A DNA stretch of 64,000 nucleotides from CAVQND01 sp049518415 (GTDB lineage: Bacteria > Verrucomicrobiota > Verrucomicrobiia > Limisphaerales > UBA8199), in assembly GCA_049518415.1 (NCBI GenBank), contig JBEKRX010000029.1:1-64000 (forward strand), read 5' to 3'. The translations under genes were made by a program, and so were the position numbers. The stretch's first letter is position 1. Each line of letters starts with the position of its first letter. This document shows positions 41,364 through 49,456 of the stretch, piece by piece. The notes beneath the pieces are model-generated. The model did no database searches. It saw only the letters and a program-made list of their open reading frames with translations, and was not told where the DNA came from.

Positions 41364-42308
41364 TCACCTTGCGGGGTCGCCCCGCGGTCGGGGCCGGGCG
41401 GAGGCGCCGAATTTGAAGTAGAGCCAATTGCCCAGGGGCAGGAGCACGGCGAAGGTCAGCAAACCGGCAAGGACATCCATCGTGTAATGGTAGTGGCAAT
41501 AGACCGTTGAGAGCGAGAGCAGGAGGGCGAGGGCCAGGTGGGCGTAGCGGATCGGCTTCAGGTAGCGGAACGAGAAATAGACCGTGCACCAGGCCACCGC
41601 GATGTGGCTGCTGGGAAAGGCTGAGCCCGGGGCCTCGAAGACGTAGTAAATCCACCCCATCAGCCGGAAAAAAACGCCGGCTTGAACGGCCGTAGGATAG
41701 ACGTGCGTCGGCGCCAGCCGCTGGACCTCCTCCGGCAGCGCGTAGCCGTTGACGGGCTGGAAGAAGAGGCGGGGACCGATGATCGGCAGAAAGATGTAAA
41801 TCAGGTAGCAGAGGTAGAAAAGGAACGACAGGACGGAGACATAGTGGAAAAACTGCTGGCGGCTGCGCAGGAAAAGGGCGAGCCCCACGCCGGTGATCAT
41901 TATGTAATACGAGAAATAGGCCGCATAAAAAAGCTCGCTGACCGCCAGCCACGGCGCTTTTTCCATGAACAGAACGGCCGGCTGGCAGCCAAAAACCGCC
42001 TGTTCCCACCGGATGACCATGGGATCGAGGTATTCCGTGACAAACATCCGGTTCAGCCACCCGGTTTCGCAGAAAAACCAGAGGTAGAGCAGCACCGGGT
42101 AGAAGTGCCGAAGCAAGTCCAGCGCCGGGTTCGGCCGGCCGCGGGCGCGGTTCTGAACCAGCCAATGGACCAGCGCCAGGCCCGCGGCATGAGCGCCCAG
42201 GAGCCAGGGCCAGGCCGGCACGGTCTGGTTGTGGAAGACCAGGATGAGAACCGCCACCAGGGCCGAGTATGTCTGGGTGGCATAATCAACAAAGGTGTAG
42301 CGATTCAT
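41364..42308 (-). CDS. PAP2-superfamily membrane phosphatase/transferase
   Basis: 314 residues with about seven hydrophobic spans, an inner-membrane protein. PAP2 motifs: GPRLFFQPVNG (weak motif 1), GSAFPSSHIAVAWC (motif 2) and the His-Asp of YCHYHYTMDVLAGLL (motif 3). The layout resembles Aur1/inositol-phosphoceramide synthase-like PAP2 proteins more than small soluble PAP2 enzymes. Last gene of the run spt-cerR-PAP2 (95-base gap to cerR), so it could move a head group onto, or dephosphorylate, a ceramide. That role is inference. Confidence 0.8.
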   Translation of the reverse strand: MNRYTFVDYATQTYSALVAVLILVFHNQTVPAWPWLLGAHAAGLALVHWLVQNRARGRPNPALDLLRHFYPVLLYLWFFCETGWLNRMFVTEYLDPMVIRWEQAVFGCQPAVLFMEKAPWLAVSELFYAAYFSYYIMITGVGLALFLRSRQQFFHYVSVLSFLFYLCYLIYIFLPIIGPRLFFQPVNGYALPEEVQRLAPTHVYPTAVQAGVFFRLMGWIYYVFEAPGSAFPSSHIAVAWCTVYFSFRYLKPIRYAHLALALLLSLSTVYCHYHYTMDVLAGLLTFAVLLPLGNWLYFKFGASARPRPRGDPAR

Positions 42309-42403
42309 GAGCGTTACGGTCCTGGCCAGAGAGAGCTTGGCCGGGGCCCTTCAAAGCGCCAGCCAATCACGCACACCGGCTTCCGCGACTGCTTAGTCAC
42401 AGC

Positions 42404-43378
42404 TCAGAGCCATCCGTTCTGCCGATACCAGTCCAAGGTCTCGCCCAGGCCGCGCCGGAGCGTGGTGGGGCAGGCGCAGCCCGTTTCACGCTGCAAGAGG
42501 CCCGGGTCGCAGACCCAGCCCGGGGCGCGCAGTTCGGCGAATTTCTGCAAGCTCAGCACGTTCGGCTTGCCCGTCAGGCGCGAGAGGCCCTGCTGGGCCA
42601 GGCATAAGGGCCAAAGCATCAGGGCCGGCAGCGGCAACGGGAGGGTCCAGACGCCCATCTGCGCTGCAATCTCCCCGGCCAGCGACCGGGCGGTCACGAT
42701 TTCAGGGCAAGCAACGAAATAGGTCTTCCGCGCTGCCGCCGGGTGGTCCAGGCAGGTCACGATCACCTCGGCCAGGTCCCGCGCAAACACCAGGCTCAGG
42801 GCCTGGCGACCTGGCCTTGGCAGCAGGTGGGCTTTGACGGCCTTGAAAAGCCCCAGGAATTGGGTGTCGCGGGGGCCGTAAACCCCGGGCGGGCGCAGGA
42901 TGACAAACTCCGGGCGGCAGTGGCGGAGGACTTCCAGTTCGCCCGCCAGTTTGCTCTTGCCGTAGGCGGAGACCGGGTGGGGCGGGTCTTGCTCGCGGGC
43001 GGGTTTGGCCGGCAGGGCCGGCCCGCTGGCCGCCAGGCTGGAGACCTGCACCACGCGCCGCACGCCGGCCTGAGCGTTGGCGGCCTCGATGAGGTTGCGG
43101 GTCCCGGCCTGGTTGACCTGGTAAAACTCGGAGATTCGCCCCGCCCTGAGGCAGCCGGCGCAGTGGATGACGTGGGTGATGCCGGCCATGGCTTCGCGGA
43201 GGCTGGCCGGCTCCGAGATCGAGCCGGGCCGCACCTCGGCCCAGGACAGGTGCCGCTCGATGAAACGCCAGTTGCTGGTGGGCCGGAGGAGCACGGCCGT
43301 GGCCAGCCCTCGCGCGCGAAGCTGGTCCAGGACGTGGCTGCCGACAAAGCCGCTCGCGCCTGTGAGCAGGGTCTTCAA
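42404..43378 (-). CDS. cerR: NAD-dependent epimerase-type reductase, CerR-like
   Basis: 324 residues, extended SDR fold: TLLTGASGFVGSHVLDQL (NAD site), HVIHCAGCLRAGR, RRVVQVSSLAASGPALP and SAYGKSKLAGELEVL (YxxxK), then ILRPPGVYGPRDTQFLGLF. In Caulobacter and other bacteria a protein of this family, CerR, is the ceramide reductase. It starts 6 bases after the spt stop and shares the operon, which supports the assignment. On its own the sequence could also be a nucleotide-sugar epimerase. The following gene is a PAP2 protein. Confidence 0.75.
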   Translation of the reverse strand: MKTLLTGASGFVGSHVLDQLRARGLATAVLLRPTSNWRFIERHLSWAEVRPGSISEPASLREAMAGITHVIHCAGCLRAGRISEFYQVNQAGTRNLIEAANAQAGVRRVVQVSSLAASGPALPAKPAREQDPPHPVSAYGKSKLAGELEVLRHCRPEFVILRPPGVYGPRDTQFLGLFKAVKAHLLPRPGRQALSLVFARDLAEVIVTCLDHPAAARKTYFVACPEIVTARSLAGEIAAQMGVWTLPLPLPALMLWPLCLAQQGLSRLTGKPNVLSLQKFAELRAPGWVCDPGLLQRETGCACPTTLRRGLGETLDWYRQNGWL

Positions 43379-43383
43379 TCCGT

Positions 43384-44727
43384 TCAGATCAAACCGAGCT
43401 CTTTGCCCACCTTGCCCAGTTTGTCCACGGCGAAATCAATTTGCCGGTCGGTGTGCGTCGCCATCAGGCTGATGCGAATCAATTCCTGTCCGGGCGCCAC
43501 CGCGGGGGAGACGACCGGATTGACGAAGATCCCTTCTTCCTGGAGCCGTTTGCAGAGTCTGAAGGCGACCAGCAAGTCGCGGCAATACAGGGGCAGAATC
43601 GGAGTTTCCGAGTCGCCCAGGTCGAAGCCGAGGCCCCGGAGGCCCTTTTTCATGCGGGCGGTGTTGTGCCAAAGCCGGGCGATCCGCTCGGGTTCCTGCC
43701 TCATGATCCGCAGCGCCGCCAGCACCGCCGCCGCGTTGGCTGGACTCATGCTGGCGCTGAAGATCAGCGGCCGCGAGTGGTGCTTGAGGTAATCAATCGT
43801 CTCCGCGTCCGAACCGATGAACCCACCCAGGCTGGCCAGGGATTTGCTGAACGTGCCCATGATCAGGTGGATTTGGTCGGTCAGCCCAAAATGATTCGCG
43901 GTGCCAGCGCCGTGCTGGCCTAAGACCCCAATGGCGTGGGCGTCGTCCACCATCACCGCCGCCCCGTATCGGCCCGCGATGCGGCAAAGCTCGGGCAAGG
44001 GCATGATGTCCCCTTCCATGCTGAAGACGCCATCGACCACGATGAGTTTGCCGGGGTCGGGCTCCAGGTCCCGCAGGCGGCTCTGGAGGGCCGCCATGTC
44101 CTTGTGCGGAAAGCGGAGGAACTTGCCCTGCGAAAGCAGGCAGCCTTCGACGATGCTGGCGTGATTGCTCTTGTCACCGAGCACATATTCCCCTTTGCCC
44201 ACCAGGGCGCTGATGACACCGAGGTTGACCTGGAAACCGGTGCTGTAGAGCAGCACGGCCTCTTTGCGCACCAGTTTGGCCAGTTCTCTTTCCAGTTCCA
44301 GGTGGATTTCCAGGGTGCCATTGAGGAAACGCGAGCCGGCGCAACCAGTGCCGTACTTCTCCACGGCGGCGCGGGCGGCTTCTTTGATCCTGGGATGATT
44401 GGTCAGGCCCAGATAGCTGTTGGACCCCAGCATCAGGACCTTCTTCCCGTTAATCATCACCTCGGTATCCTGGGCCGAAGAAATGACCCGGAAATAGGGG
44501 TAGAGGCCCATCGCCCGCAACTGGTCTGCGCTTCTGAACTCCTGGACCTTGTCGAGCAGCGCGCAACGCGGCGCGCTCTTGGTCTTGCCGGGCACAATCC
44601 GATGGTTCACCGGCTGCGGCCCGACCGGGCGCAGCAAGGGGTACGAGGTTAGTTGTTCTGCCTGGTTAACTTTCAGGGCGGTCAATTTGTCGTGGTAACT
44701 CATAAATCGCGAATCGCCAACGGACAT
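43384..44727 (-). CDS. spt: serine palmitoyltransferase (alpha-oxoamine synthase)
   Basis: 447 residues, ATG 44727 with GGGAGG 8 bases upstream. PLP fold type I: MLGSNSYLGLTNHPRIKEA, GTGCAGSRFLNGTLEIHLEL, DKSNHASIVEGCLLS, VVDGVFSMEGDIMPLPEL, VDDAHAIGVLGQHGAG and the PLP Lys in MGTFSKSLASLGGF. The end RISLMATHTDRQIDFAVDKL closely follows Bacteroides SPT as I recall it. It condenses serine with an acyl thioester to give 3-ketosphinganine, the first step of sphingolipid synthesis. An N-terminal extension of about 60 residues is unusual. Followed at once by a CerR-like gene. Confidence 0.88.
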   Translation of the reverse strand: MSVGDSRFMSYHDKLTALKVNQAEQLTSYPLLRPVGPQPVNHRIVPGKTKSAPRCALLDKVQEFRSADQLRAMGLYPYFRVISSAQDTEVMINGKKVLMLGSNSYLGLTNHPRIKEAARAAVEKYGTGCAGSRFLNGTLEIHLELERELAKLVRKEAVLLYSTGFQVNLGVISALVGKGEYVLGDKSNHASIVEGCLLSQGKFLRFPHKDMAALQSRLRDLEPDPGKLIVVDGVFSMEGDIMPLPELCRIAGRYGAAVMVDDAHAIGVLGQHGAGTANHFGLTDQIHLIMGTFSKSLASLGGFIGSDAETIDYLKHHSRPLIFSASMSPANAAAVLAALRIMRQEPERIARLWHNTARMKKGLRGLGFDLGDSETPILPLYCRDLLVAFRLCKRLQEEGIFVNPVVSPAVAPGQELIRISLMATHTDRQIDFAVDKLGKVGKELGLI

Positions 44728-45207
44728 TTGTACGCCTCCCTTTTACGCTTTATCAGACGGCTGGCAAGTAGGAAATTTCAATCCAAACCTCCCTCCCGGA
44801 CCTTTGGGAGGCCGCACAAACGGCTCCAGGCGCGCCTCTTTGCAGCAAAACCCAGGGCTGTGCCGACCGAATGCCGGCCCTCCGGGGCCGATTTCCACCG
44901 CTGGCGGCCAGTGACGCCAAGCCACAGTTGGGGCCACGTACAGCCTCGCGAAAGAGCACATACACCGGATTTCACCTGCGCGTCCAGTCCGGTCCATCGC
45001 CACTTCATCCCGGCTCGAAGTTCCAAAGTCGAAGTCCGATTGTCATGGCGATGTCGGAACACTCTTGAATGCGGGTATGAGGATGTAATCGTTGTAACCT
45101 TTGTAACCTTTGTGACTTACTTAATGGGGCGCGGTCCCGCCGGGTCGGGACCTTATTTCACGCGTCCCTGCCGGTTGGGTGGCGGCTGCGTCCGCGCTAA
45201 GCTCTGA
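44728..45207. other. gene-free stretch with a 9-base tandem array
   Basis: 480 bases. The array GTAATCGTT, GTAACCTTT, GTAACCTTT, GTGACTTAC lies at 45085-45120. The rest is GC-rich with no protein-like frame that I trust. It is upstream of spt (minus strand) and downstream of carB (minus strand). Confidence 0.4.
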
Positions 45208-47025
45208 TCAGGGCGCATGGTACTCCTGGAGGGTCTTGACGCCGTAGCCGTTTTTGCGCAGGGCGGCGATGCCCAGGGCGGCGGCCTTGGCGCCGCTCAT
45301 GGTGGTCATGATCGGCGTGCCGGTATAGACCGCGGTGGTGCGGATCTTCACTTCGTCGGCGCGCGGGGTCTGGCCGGCCGGCGTGTTGATGACAAGCTGG
45401 ATCTCGCGGTTCTTCAGCAGGTCGACCGTGTTGGGCCGTCCCTCGGTGAGCTTGAAGATGCGGCGGACCTTGAGGCCGGCCTTTTCCAGCACGGCGGCAG
45501 TGCCGCTGGTGGCAATCAACTCGAAGCCCAGGTCGGCAAAGAGTTTGGCCACCTCGGCGACGTCCTGCTTGTGGGCGTCGCTCACGCTCAGGAACACGCG
45601 GCCGCTGAGCGGGAGCGGGCCGCCGGCGGCCATCTGCGACTTGGCGTAGGCGATGCCCAACTCGCCATCCAGGCCCATGACCTCGCCGGTGGACCGCATC
45701 TCCGGCGAGAGCAGGATGTCCTGCCCGTGAAAACGGTTGAAAGGGAAGACGGATTCCTTGACGGCCCAGTACTTGGGCCAGATTTCCTCCGTGAAGCCCA
45801 GTTCTTTCAAGGTCCGGCCGGCCATCACCTTGGCGGCCAGTTTGGCCAGGGGCACGCCGATGGCCTTGCTGACGAAGGGCACGGTGCGCGAGGCGCGCGG
45901 GTTGACCTCCAGGACATAGACCGTTTTGCCTTTCACGGCGTACTGCACGTTCATCAGGCCGATCACGCCCAATTCGCGCGCCATGGCGTGGGTGTAGTGG
46001 CGGATGACTTTGATGACCTCCGGCGAAAGCGTGTGCGGCGGCAGCACCATCGCGGCGTCCCCCGAATGAACGCCGGCGAATTCGATGTGCTCCAGCAGGG
46101 CGCCGATGACAATGGCGCCGTCGGCCGCATCGGCAAACCGGCCCACGTCCGCGATGCAGTCCACGTCCACCTCGGTGGCGTCTTCCAGGAACTGGTCCAC
46201 CAGCACCGGGCGCTCGGGCGAGGCCTCGACGGCAAAGCGCATGTAGCGCCGCAGTTCGGCATCGGAATAAACGATTTGCATGGCGCGCCCGCCCAGCACG
46301 AAGCTGGGGCGGACCAGGCTCGGGTAGCCGATGGACTGGGCGACGGCGATGGCCTCGGCCTCGCTGGTGGCGATGCCGTTGGGCGGCTGGGGAATGTCCA
46401 GCTTGCGCAGCATCGCGGCGAAGAGCTGGCGGTCCTCGGCAATTTCGATGCTTTGGGGCGAAGTGCCGAGGATGTGGACGCCGTTTTTCTGCAAGCCGAG
46501 CGCCAGGTTGAGCGGCGTCTGGCCGCCAAACTGGGCGATGGCGCCCCAGCACTGCTCCCGCTCGTAGATGTGCAGGACGTCTTCCAGCGTGAGCGGCTCG
46601 AAATAAAGCTTGTCGCTCGTGTCGTAATCGGTCGAGACCGTCTCGGGGTTCGAATTGACCATGAGCGTCTCGAACCCGTCTTCCTTGAGCGCAAACGCCG
46701 CGTGCACGCAGCAATAGTCGAACTCGATCCCCTGGCCGATCCGGTTGGGACCGCCGCCCAGGATCATGACTCGGCGTCGGTCGGACCCGCGCACCTCGTC
46801 GTCCCCGCGGTCGTAGGTCGAGTAGTAATAAGGCGTGTAAGCCTCGAACTCAGCCGCGCAGGTATCCACCAGACGATAGCTGGGGACCAGGCCGCACTGC
46901 TTGCGCAAGGCGCGGATTTCGTCCTCGGTCTTGCCGGTAAGATTGGCAATTTGCCGGTCGGAAAACCCGAGCGATTTGGCTTTGGCTAACAATTCGGCGT
47001 TCATCGAGATGGCCACACTCGGCAT
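45208..47025 (-). CDS. carB: carbamoyl-phosphate synthase large subunit, C-terminal half
   Basis: 605 residues from the ATG at 47025. It begins inside the oligomerisation domain (NAELLAKAKSLGFSDRQIAN, VDTCAAEFEAYTPYYYSTY), then the carbamate-kinase-like ATP-grasp unit (GGGPNRIGQGIEFDYCCVHA, NSNPETVSTDYDTSDKLYF, RPSFVLGGRAMQIVY, NPRASRTVPFVSKAIG) and the allosteric MGS-like domain (VFLSVSDAHKQDVAEVAKLF, ATSGTAAVLEKAGL). Full-length CarB has about 1070 residues; the first ATP-grasp half is missing. The upstream frame carries unrelated sequence with 7-base repeats. Split carB genes are known in some lineages; the N-half is not in this window. Confidence 0.9.
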   Translation of the reverse strand: MPSVAISMNAELLAKAKSLGFSDRQIANLTGKTEDEIRALRKQCGLVPSYRLVDTCAAEFEAYTPYYYSTYDRGDDEVRGSDRRRVMILGGGPNRIGQGIEFDYCCVHAAFALKEDGFETLMVNSNPETVSTDYDTSDKLYFEPLTLEDVLHIYEREQCWGAIAQFGGQTPLNLALGLQKNGVHILGTSPQSIEIAEDRQLFAAMLRKLDIPQPPNGIATSEAEAIAVAQSIGYPSLVRPSFVLGGRAMQIVYSDAELRRYMRFAVEASPERPVLVDQFLEDATEVDVDCIADVGRFADAADGAIVIGALLEHIEFAGVHSGDAAMVLPPHTLSPEVIKVIRHYTHAMARELGVIGLMNVQYAVKGKTVYVLEVNPRASRTVPFVSKAIGVPLAKLAAKVMAGRTLKELGFTEEIWPKYWAVKESVFPFNRFHGQDILLSPEMRSTGEVMGLDGELGIAYAKSQMAAGGPLPLSGRVFLSVSDAHKQDVAEVAKLFADLGFELIATSGTAAVLEKAGLKVRRIFKLTEGRPNTVDLLKNREIQLVINTPAGQTPRADEVKIRTTAVYTGTPIMTTMSGAKAAALGIAALRKNGYGVKTLQEYHAP

Positions 47026-47192
47026 AGTAAGCCGGAAAGCCTGGCGGGTGTCGAGTGTCGAGTGCCGGGTGCCAAGGGCCCAGCGGTGCGTGCCGAGCGC
47101 CGGGTTTGCGTCAAAAGCCCGCTGGATTTGCCTCGGCGTCCATCCCATCAGGCGCCCTGGAATCCATCCGCACGAAGCTGGGTTGAATCGCA

Positions 47193-48473
47193 CTAACCGC
47201 GCGGTGGCAGCTTCTTCTCCACCTTGCTCTTTTCCAGCACGACGTACTTGGGCAGACCGGCCTCCCTGGGGAGTTCGACTTCGCCCTCGATCAGCGGCCG
47301 GGCATACTCGACGAATTTTTCATTCGGCAGGAAGCCGTCCTCGCTGAGCCAGTCGCGCGGGACCAGGTGTTCGACGTTGGCGATGTCGGCCAGCGGCTGG
47401 AGGCCGGTGCTCCATTTGACCGAGCCATCGGGCTGGGCCTCGCGCACGAGCTTCACCATCTGCCCGCTCTGACCGGCCATGGCCGCTTTGACAGCCGCCT
47501 CGCCGCAGGCGAAGGCGTTGTCGGCATCGGTGAGGCTGGCGCAGTGCCCGGCGGCCCGCTGGGCATAACTGAGCCGGGCGGTGCGGGCCTTGAGCTTGAG
47601 GTTGCCTTGGACGACCTCCTTGAGTCTCTCGGCCGCGCCCGCGAGCACGGGGTGGCCGAAGGCGTCCAGGCGCGCCTTGTCCGCGCCCACTTCCTGGCCG
47701 GCGGCGTTCTTGATGCCCTCGCCCACGACGACGATGCAGTAGTTGAAGGCCGCCACGGCCGCTTTGACCTTCGCCAGAAACTTGTCCTCCTCGAAGGCCA
47801 GTTCCGGCAGGAGGATGATATGGGGCGGGTTGGCCGGTTGGCCGCGCTTGGCCAGCACGGTGCCGGCGGCGATCCAGCCGGCCGAGCGGCCCATCACCTC
47901 GATCAGGCAGCAAGCCCCGTCGTCCGTGGCCATGCAGCCAAAATCAAGGCCGATTTCCATGACCGTGGTGGCATTGAACTTGACCACCGAGCCGTAGCCG
48001 GGGCAGTGGTCGGTATGCGGCAGGTCGTTGTCGATGGTCTTGGGCACGCCGATGACGCGCAGTTCGTAGCCGCGCTGGAGGGCAGCCTCGTGGATTTTGA
48101 GGGCGGTGTCCTGGGAATCATTGCCGCCGAGGTAAAAGAAGCAGCCGATGCTATGCGCCTGGAAGACCGCGAAGAGCCGGTCCAGGTCCCGGGCCGCCTG
48201 CTCGGGCTGGTTTTTGAGATCGATGCTGTAACGGCAGGTGCCCAGCGCCGCGGCAGGCGTGTACCTCAGCCCCCCGATGCTCCGCGCTTTCTCGTCGTTG
48301 ATATCGATGAGGTCCTCGTTGAGAATGCCGAGGATGCCGTTGGCCCCGCCGTAGATCTCTGCAATGCCGTCGTGGCGCCCGGCTTCGTGAATCACGCCCG
48401 CCAGGCTCGCGTTGATGACGGCCGTCGGCCCGCCCGACTGAGCCACTAACAGATTACCTGCCAATGCTGCCAT
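47193..48473 (-). CDS. pfp: pyrophosphate-dependent 6-phosphofructokinase
   Basis: 426 residues. NLLVAQSGGPTAVINASLAG starts the fold; then FYLGGNDSQDTALKIHE, VIGVPKTIDNDLPHTDHCPG and GRSAGWIAAGTVLAKR. The Asp-Lys combination (GGND and PKTIDND in place of GGDG and PGTIDND) is typical of PPi-using enzymes. It phosphorylates fructose 6-phosphate reversibly in glycolysis. The frame ends on the base where the open region ahead of carB begins. ATP use cannot be ruled out from the sequence alone. Confidence 0.9.
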   Translation of the reverse strand: MAALAGNLLVAQSGGPTAVINASLAGVIHEAGRHDGIAEIYGGANGILGILNEDLIDINDEKARSIGGLRYTPAAALGTCRYSIDLKNQPEQAARDLDRLFAVFQAHSIGCFFYLGGNDSQDTALKIHEAALQRGYELRVIGVPKTIDNDLPHTDHCPGYGSVVKFNATTVMEIGLDFGCMATDDGACCLIEVMGRSAGWIAAGTVLAKRGQPANPPHIILLPELAFEEDKFLAKVKAAVAAFNYCIVVVGEGIKNAAGQEVGADKARLDAFGHPVLAGAAERLKEVVQGNLKLKARTARLSYAQRAAGHCASLTDADNAFACGEAAVKAAMAGQSGQMVKLVREAQPDGSVKWSTGLQPLADIANVEHLVPRDWLSEDGFLPNEKFVEYARPLIEGEVELPREAGLPKYVVLEKSKVEKKLPPRG

Positions 48474-48479
48474 AATATT

Positions 48480-48714
48480 GAAGTCGTTTGCTTCTGTTTG
48501 AACCGTTCCCCCTGCCCCGCAAAGTCACTCGCCCAAAATGGGGCCGACACGATGCCAACCCTGGCCGTGGCTGTCAAAGCGAAATCCGGAACCAGACTAC
48601 AGGAGCAAAGGACCGCCGAACCACCGGACCACAGGGCCGCGGGACCCTTTTGTATTCTGCTCAATTTGCCCTTGCGCAGTTGGCCTAAGACTGCTTCATT
48701 AGGAGCGGTCCTGT
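48480..48714. other. short gene-free stretch before tRNA-Leu
   Basis: 235 bases upstream of pfp (minus) and tRNA-Leu (plus). TTGCCC at 48665-48670 and TAAGAC at 48687-48692 could be a weak tRNA promoter (spacer 16). Nothing else seen. Confidence 0.3.
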
Positions 48715-48799
48715 GCGCATATGGCGGAATTGGCAGACGCGCTACTTTGAGGTGGTAGTGGGGTAACCCGTGCAGGTTCAAGTCCTGCTATGCGCACCA
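48715..48799 (+). tRNA. tRNA-Leu (anticodon GAG)
   Basis: 85 bases with a long variable arm. Acceptor GCGCATA/TATGCGC, D arm GGCGGAATTGGCAGACGC, anticodon stem CTACT/GGTAG around TTGAGGT (anticodon GAG, reads CTC), variable arm TGGGGTAACCCG, T arm GTTCAAGTC and an encoded 3' CCA. Confidence 0.95.
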
Positions 48800-49000
48800 G
48801 TTTTCCCGGGGAAATCGGGGGAGTTGGTGGTTCCGACACACTTTTCGCACAGGAAACGCAAGAGGCCGAGGCCGAGGCCACGATTTACCGCAAGAGCAAA
48901 CCCTACAAAGGGCTGGCGGCCAAAGCCGAGGCGGGAAAATGGCTCGCCGTCAGGCCGTAGAAGCTCTCCCAAAACCGCCGGGTGGGCTTGAAGCCGTAGT

Positions 49001-49300
49001 TCATTCCCGCTTGCGCCGGGCAGGCGGCTTCGCCCCGCTCAACACAGTTTCCATATCCACAAACCGGCCGGCGTCCGCGTCGGCCATGCCTTCCTTGAGT
49101 GATTCAGGAATCCAGGAATCGTCGTTTTCCACTACGAACCTGGTCACTTCCGCCCGTTCGTGTGGCGGCAGGGCTTTGATTTGCTCAATGATTTCGTGTG
49201 CGCTCAGGTTCCTAATTATGCACAGGAATTCACTTCGAGCAAGCCGCGTTTCGGCCCGGTCAGCGGGAGACTCGCCAGATGCGCCGCCAGAGCGCGCCAC
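49001..49300 (-). CDS. antitoxin-like small protein (putative addiction-module component)
   Basis: 99 residues from the ATG at 49300. The recognisable part is SAHEIIEQIKALPPHERAEV, FVVENDDSWIPESLKEGM and ADADAGRFVDMETVLSG, the pattern of RelB/AbrB-like antitoxin families that bind a partner toxin with a C-terminal helix. The first 30 residues look unrelated, so the true start may be downstream at a rare codon; the in-frame CTG (AHEII region) has AGGAAC before it. No toxin gene is obvious next to it, so it may be an orphan. Confidence 0.5.
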   Translation of the reverse strand: MARSGGASGESPADRAETRLARSEFLCIIRNLSAHEIIEQIKALPPHERAEVTRFVVENDDSWIPESLKEGMADADAGRFVDMETVLSGAKPPARRKRE

Positions 49301-49456
49301 CTGGCGGCCAATCTCAATCGGCTGGCGGTTCGCGACGAAGGGTCGCGCGATCGGAGGGCAGAGGTCAGTCTCTGCGGGAAGCCGGCGCCGGCCCTTGCAG
49401 CGCTGGCTGCAAATCCGGTTTGCGCCGCCACTGCGCTCTGTTACTCTGGGCCCAGT

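Noticed and set aside
48790..48960. 57-codon frame starting in the 3' end of tRNA-Leu, ending KPYKGLAAKAEAGKWLAVRP
   Set aside because: The ATG belongs to the tRNA acceptor stem and no ribosome-binding site exists; the end looks protein-like but this is not enough.
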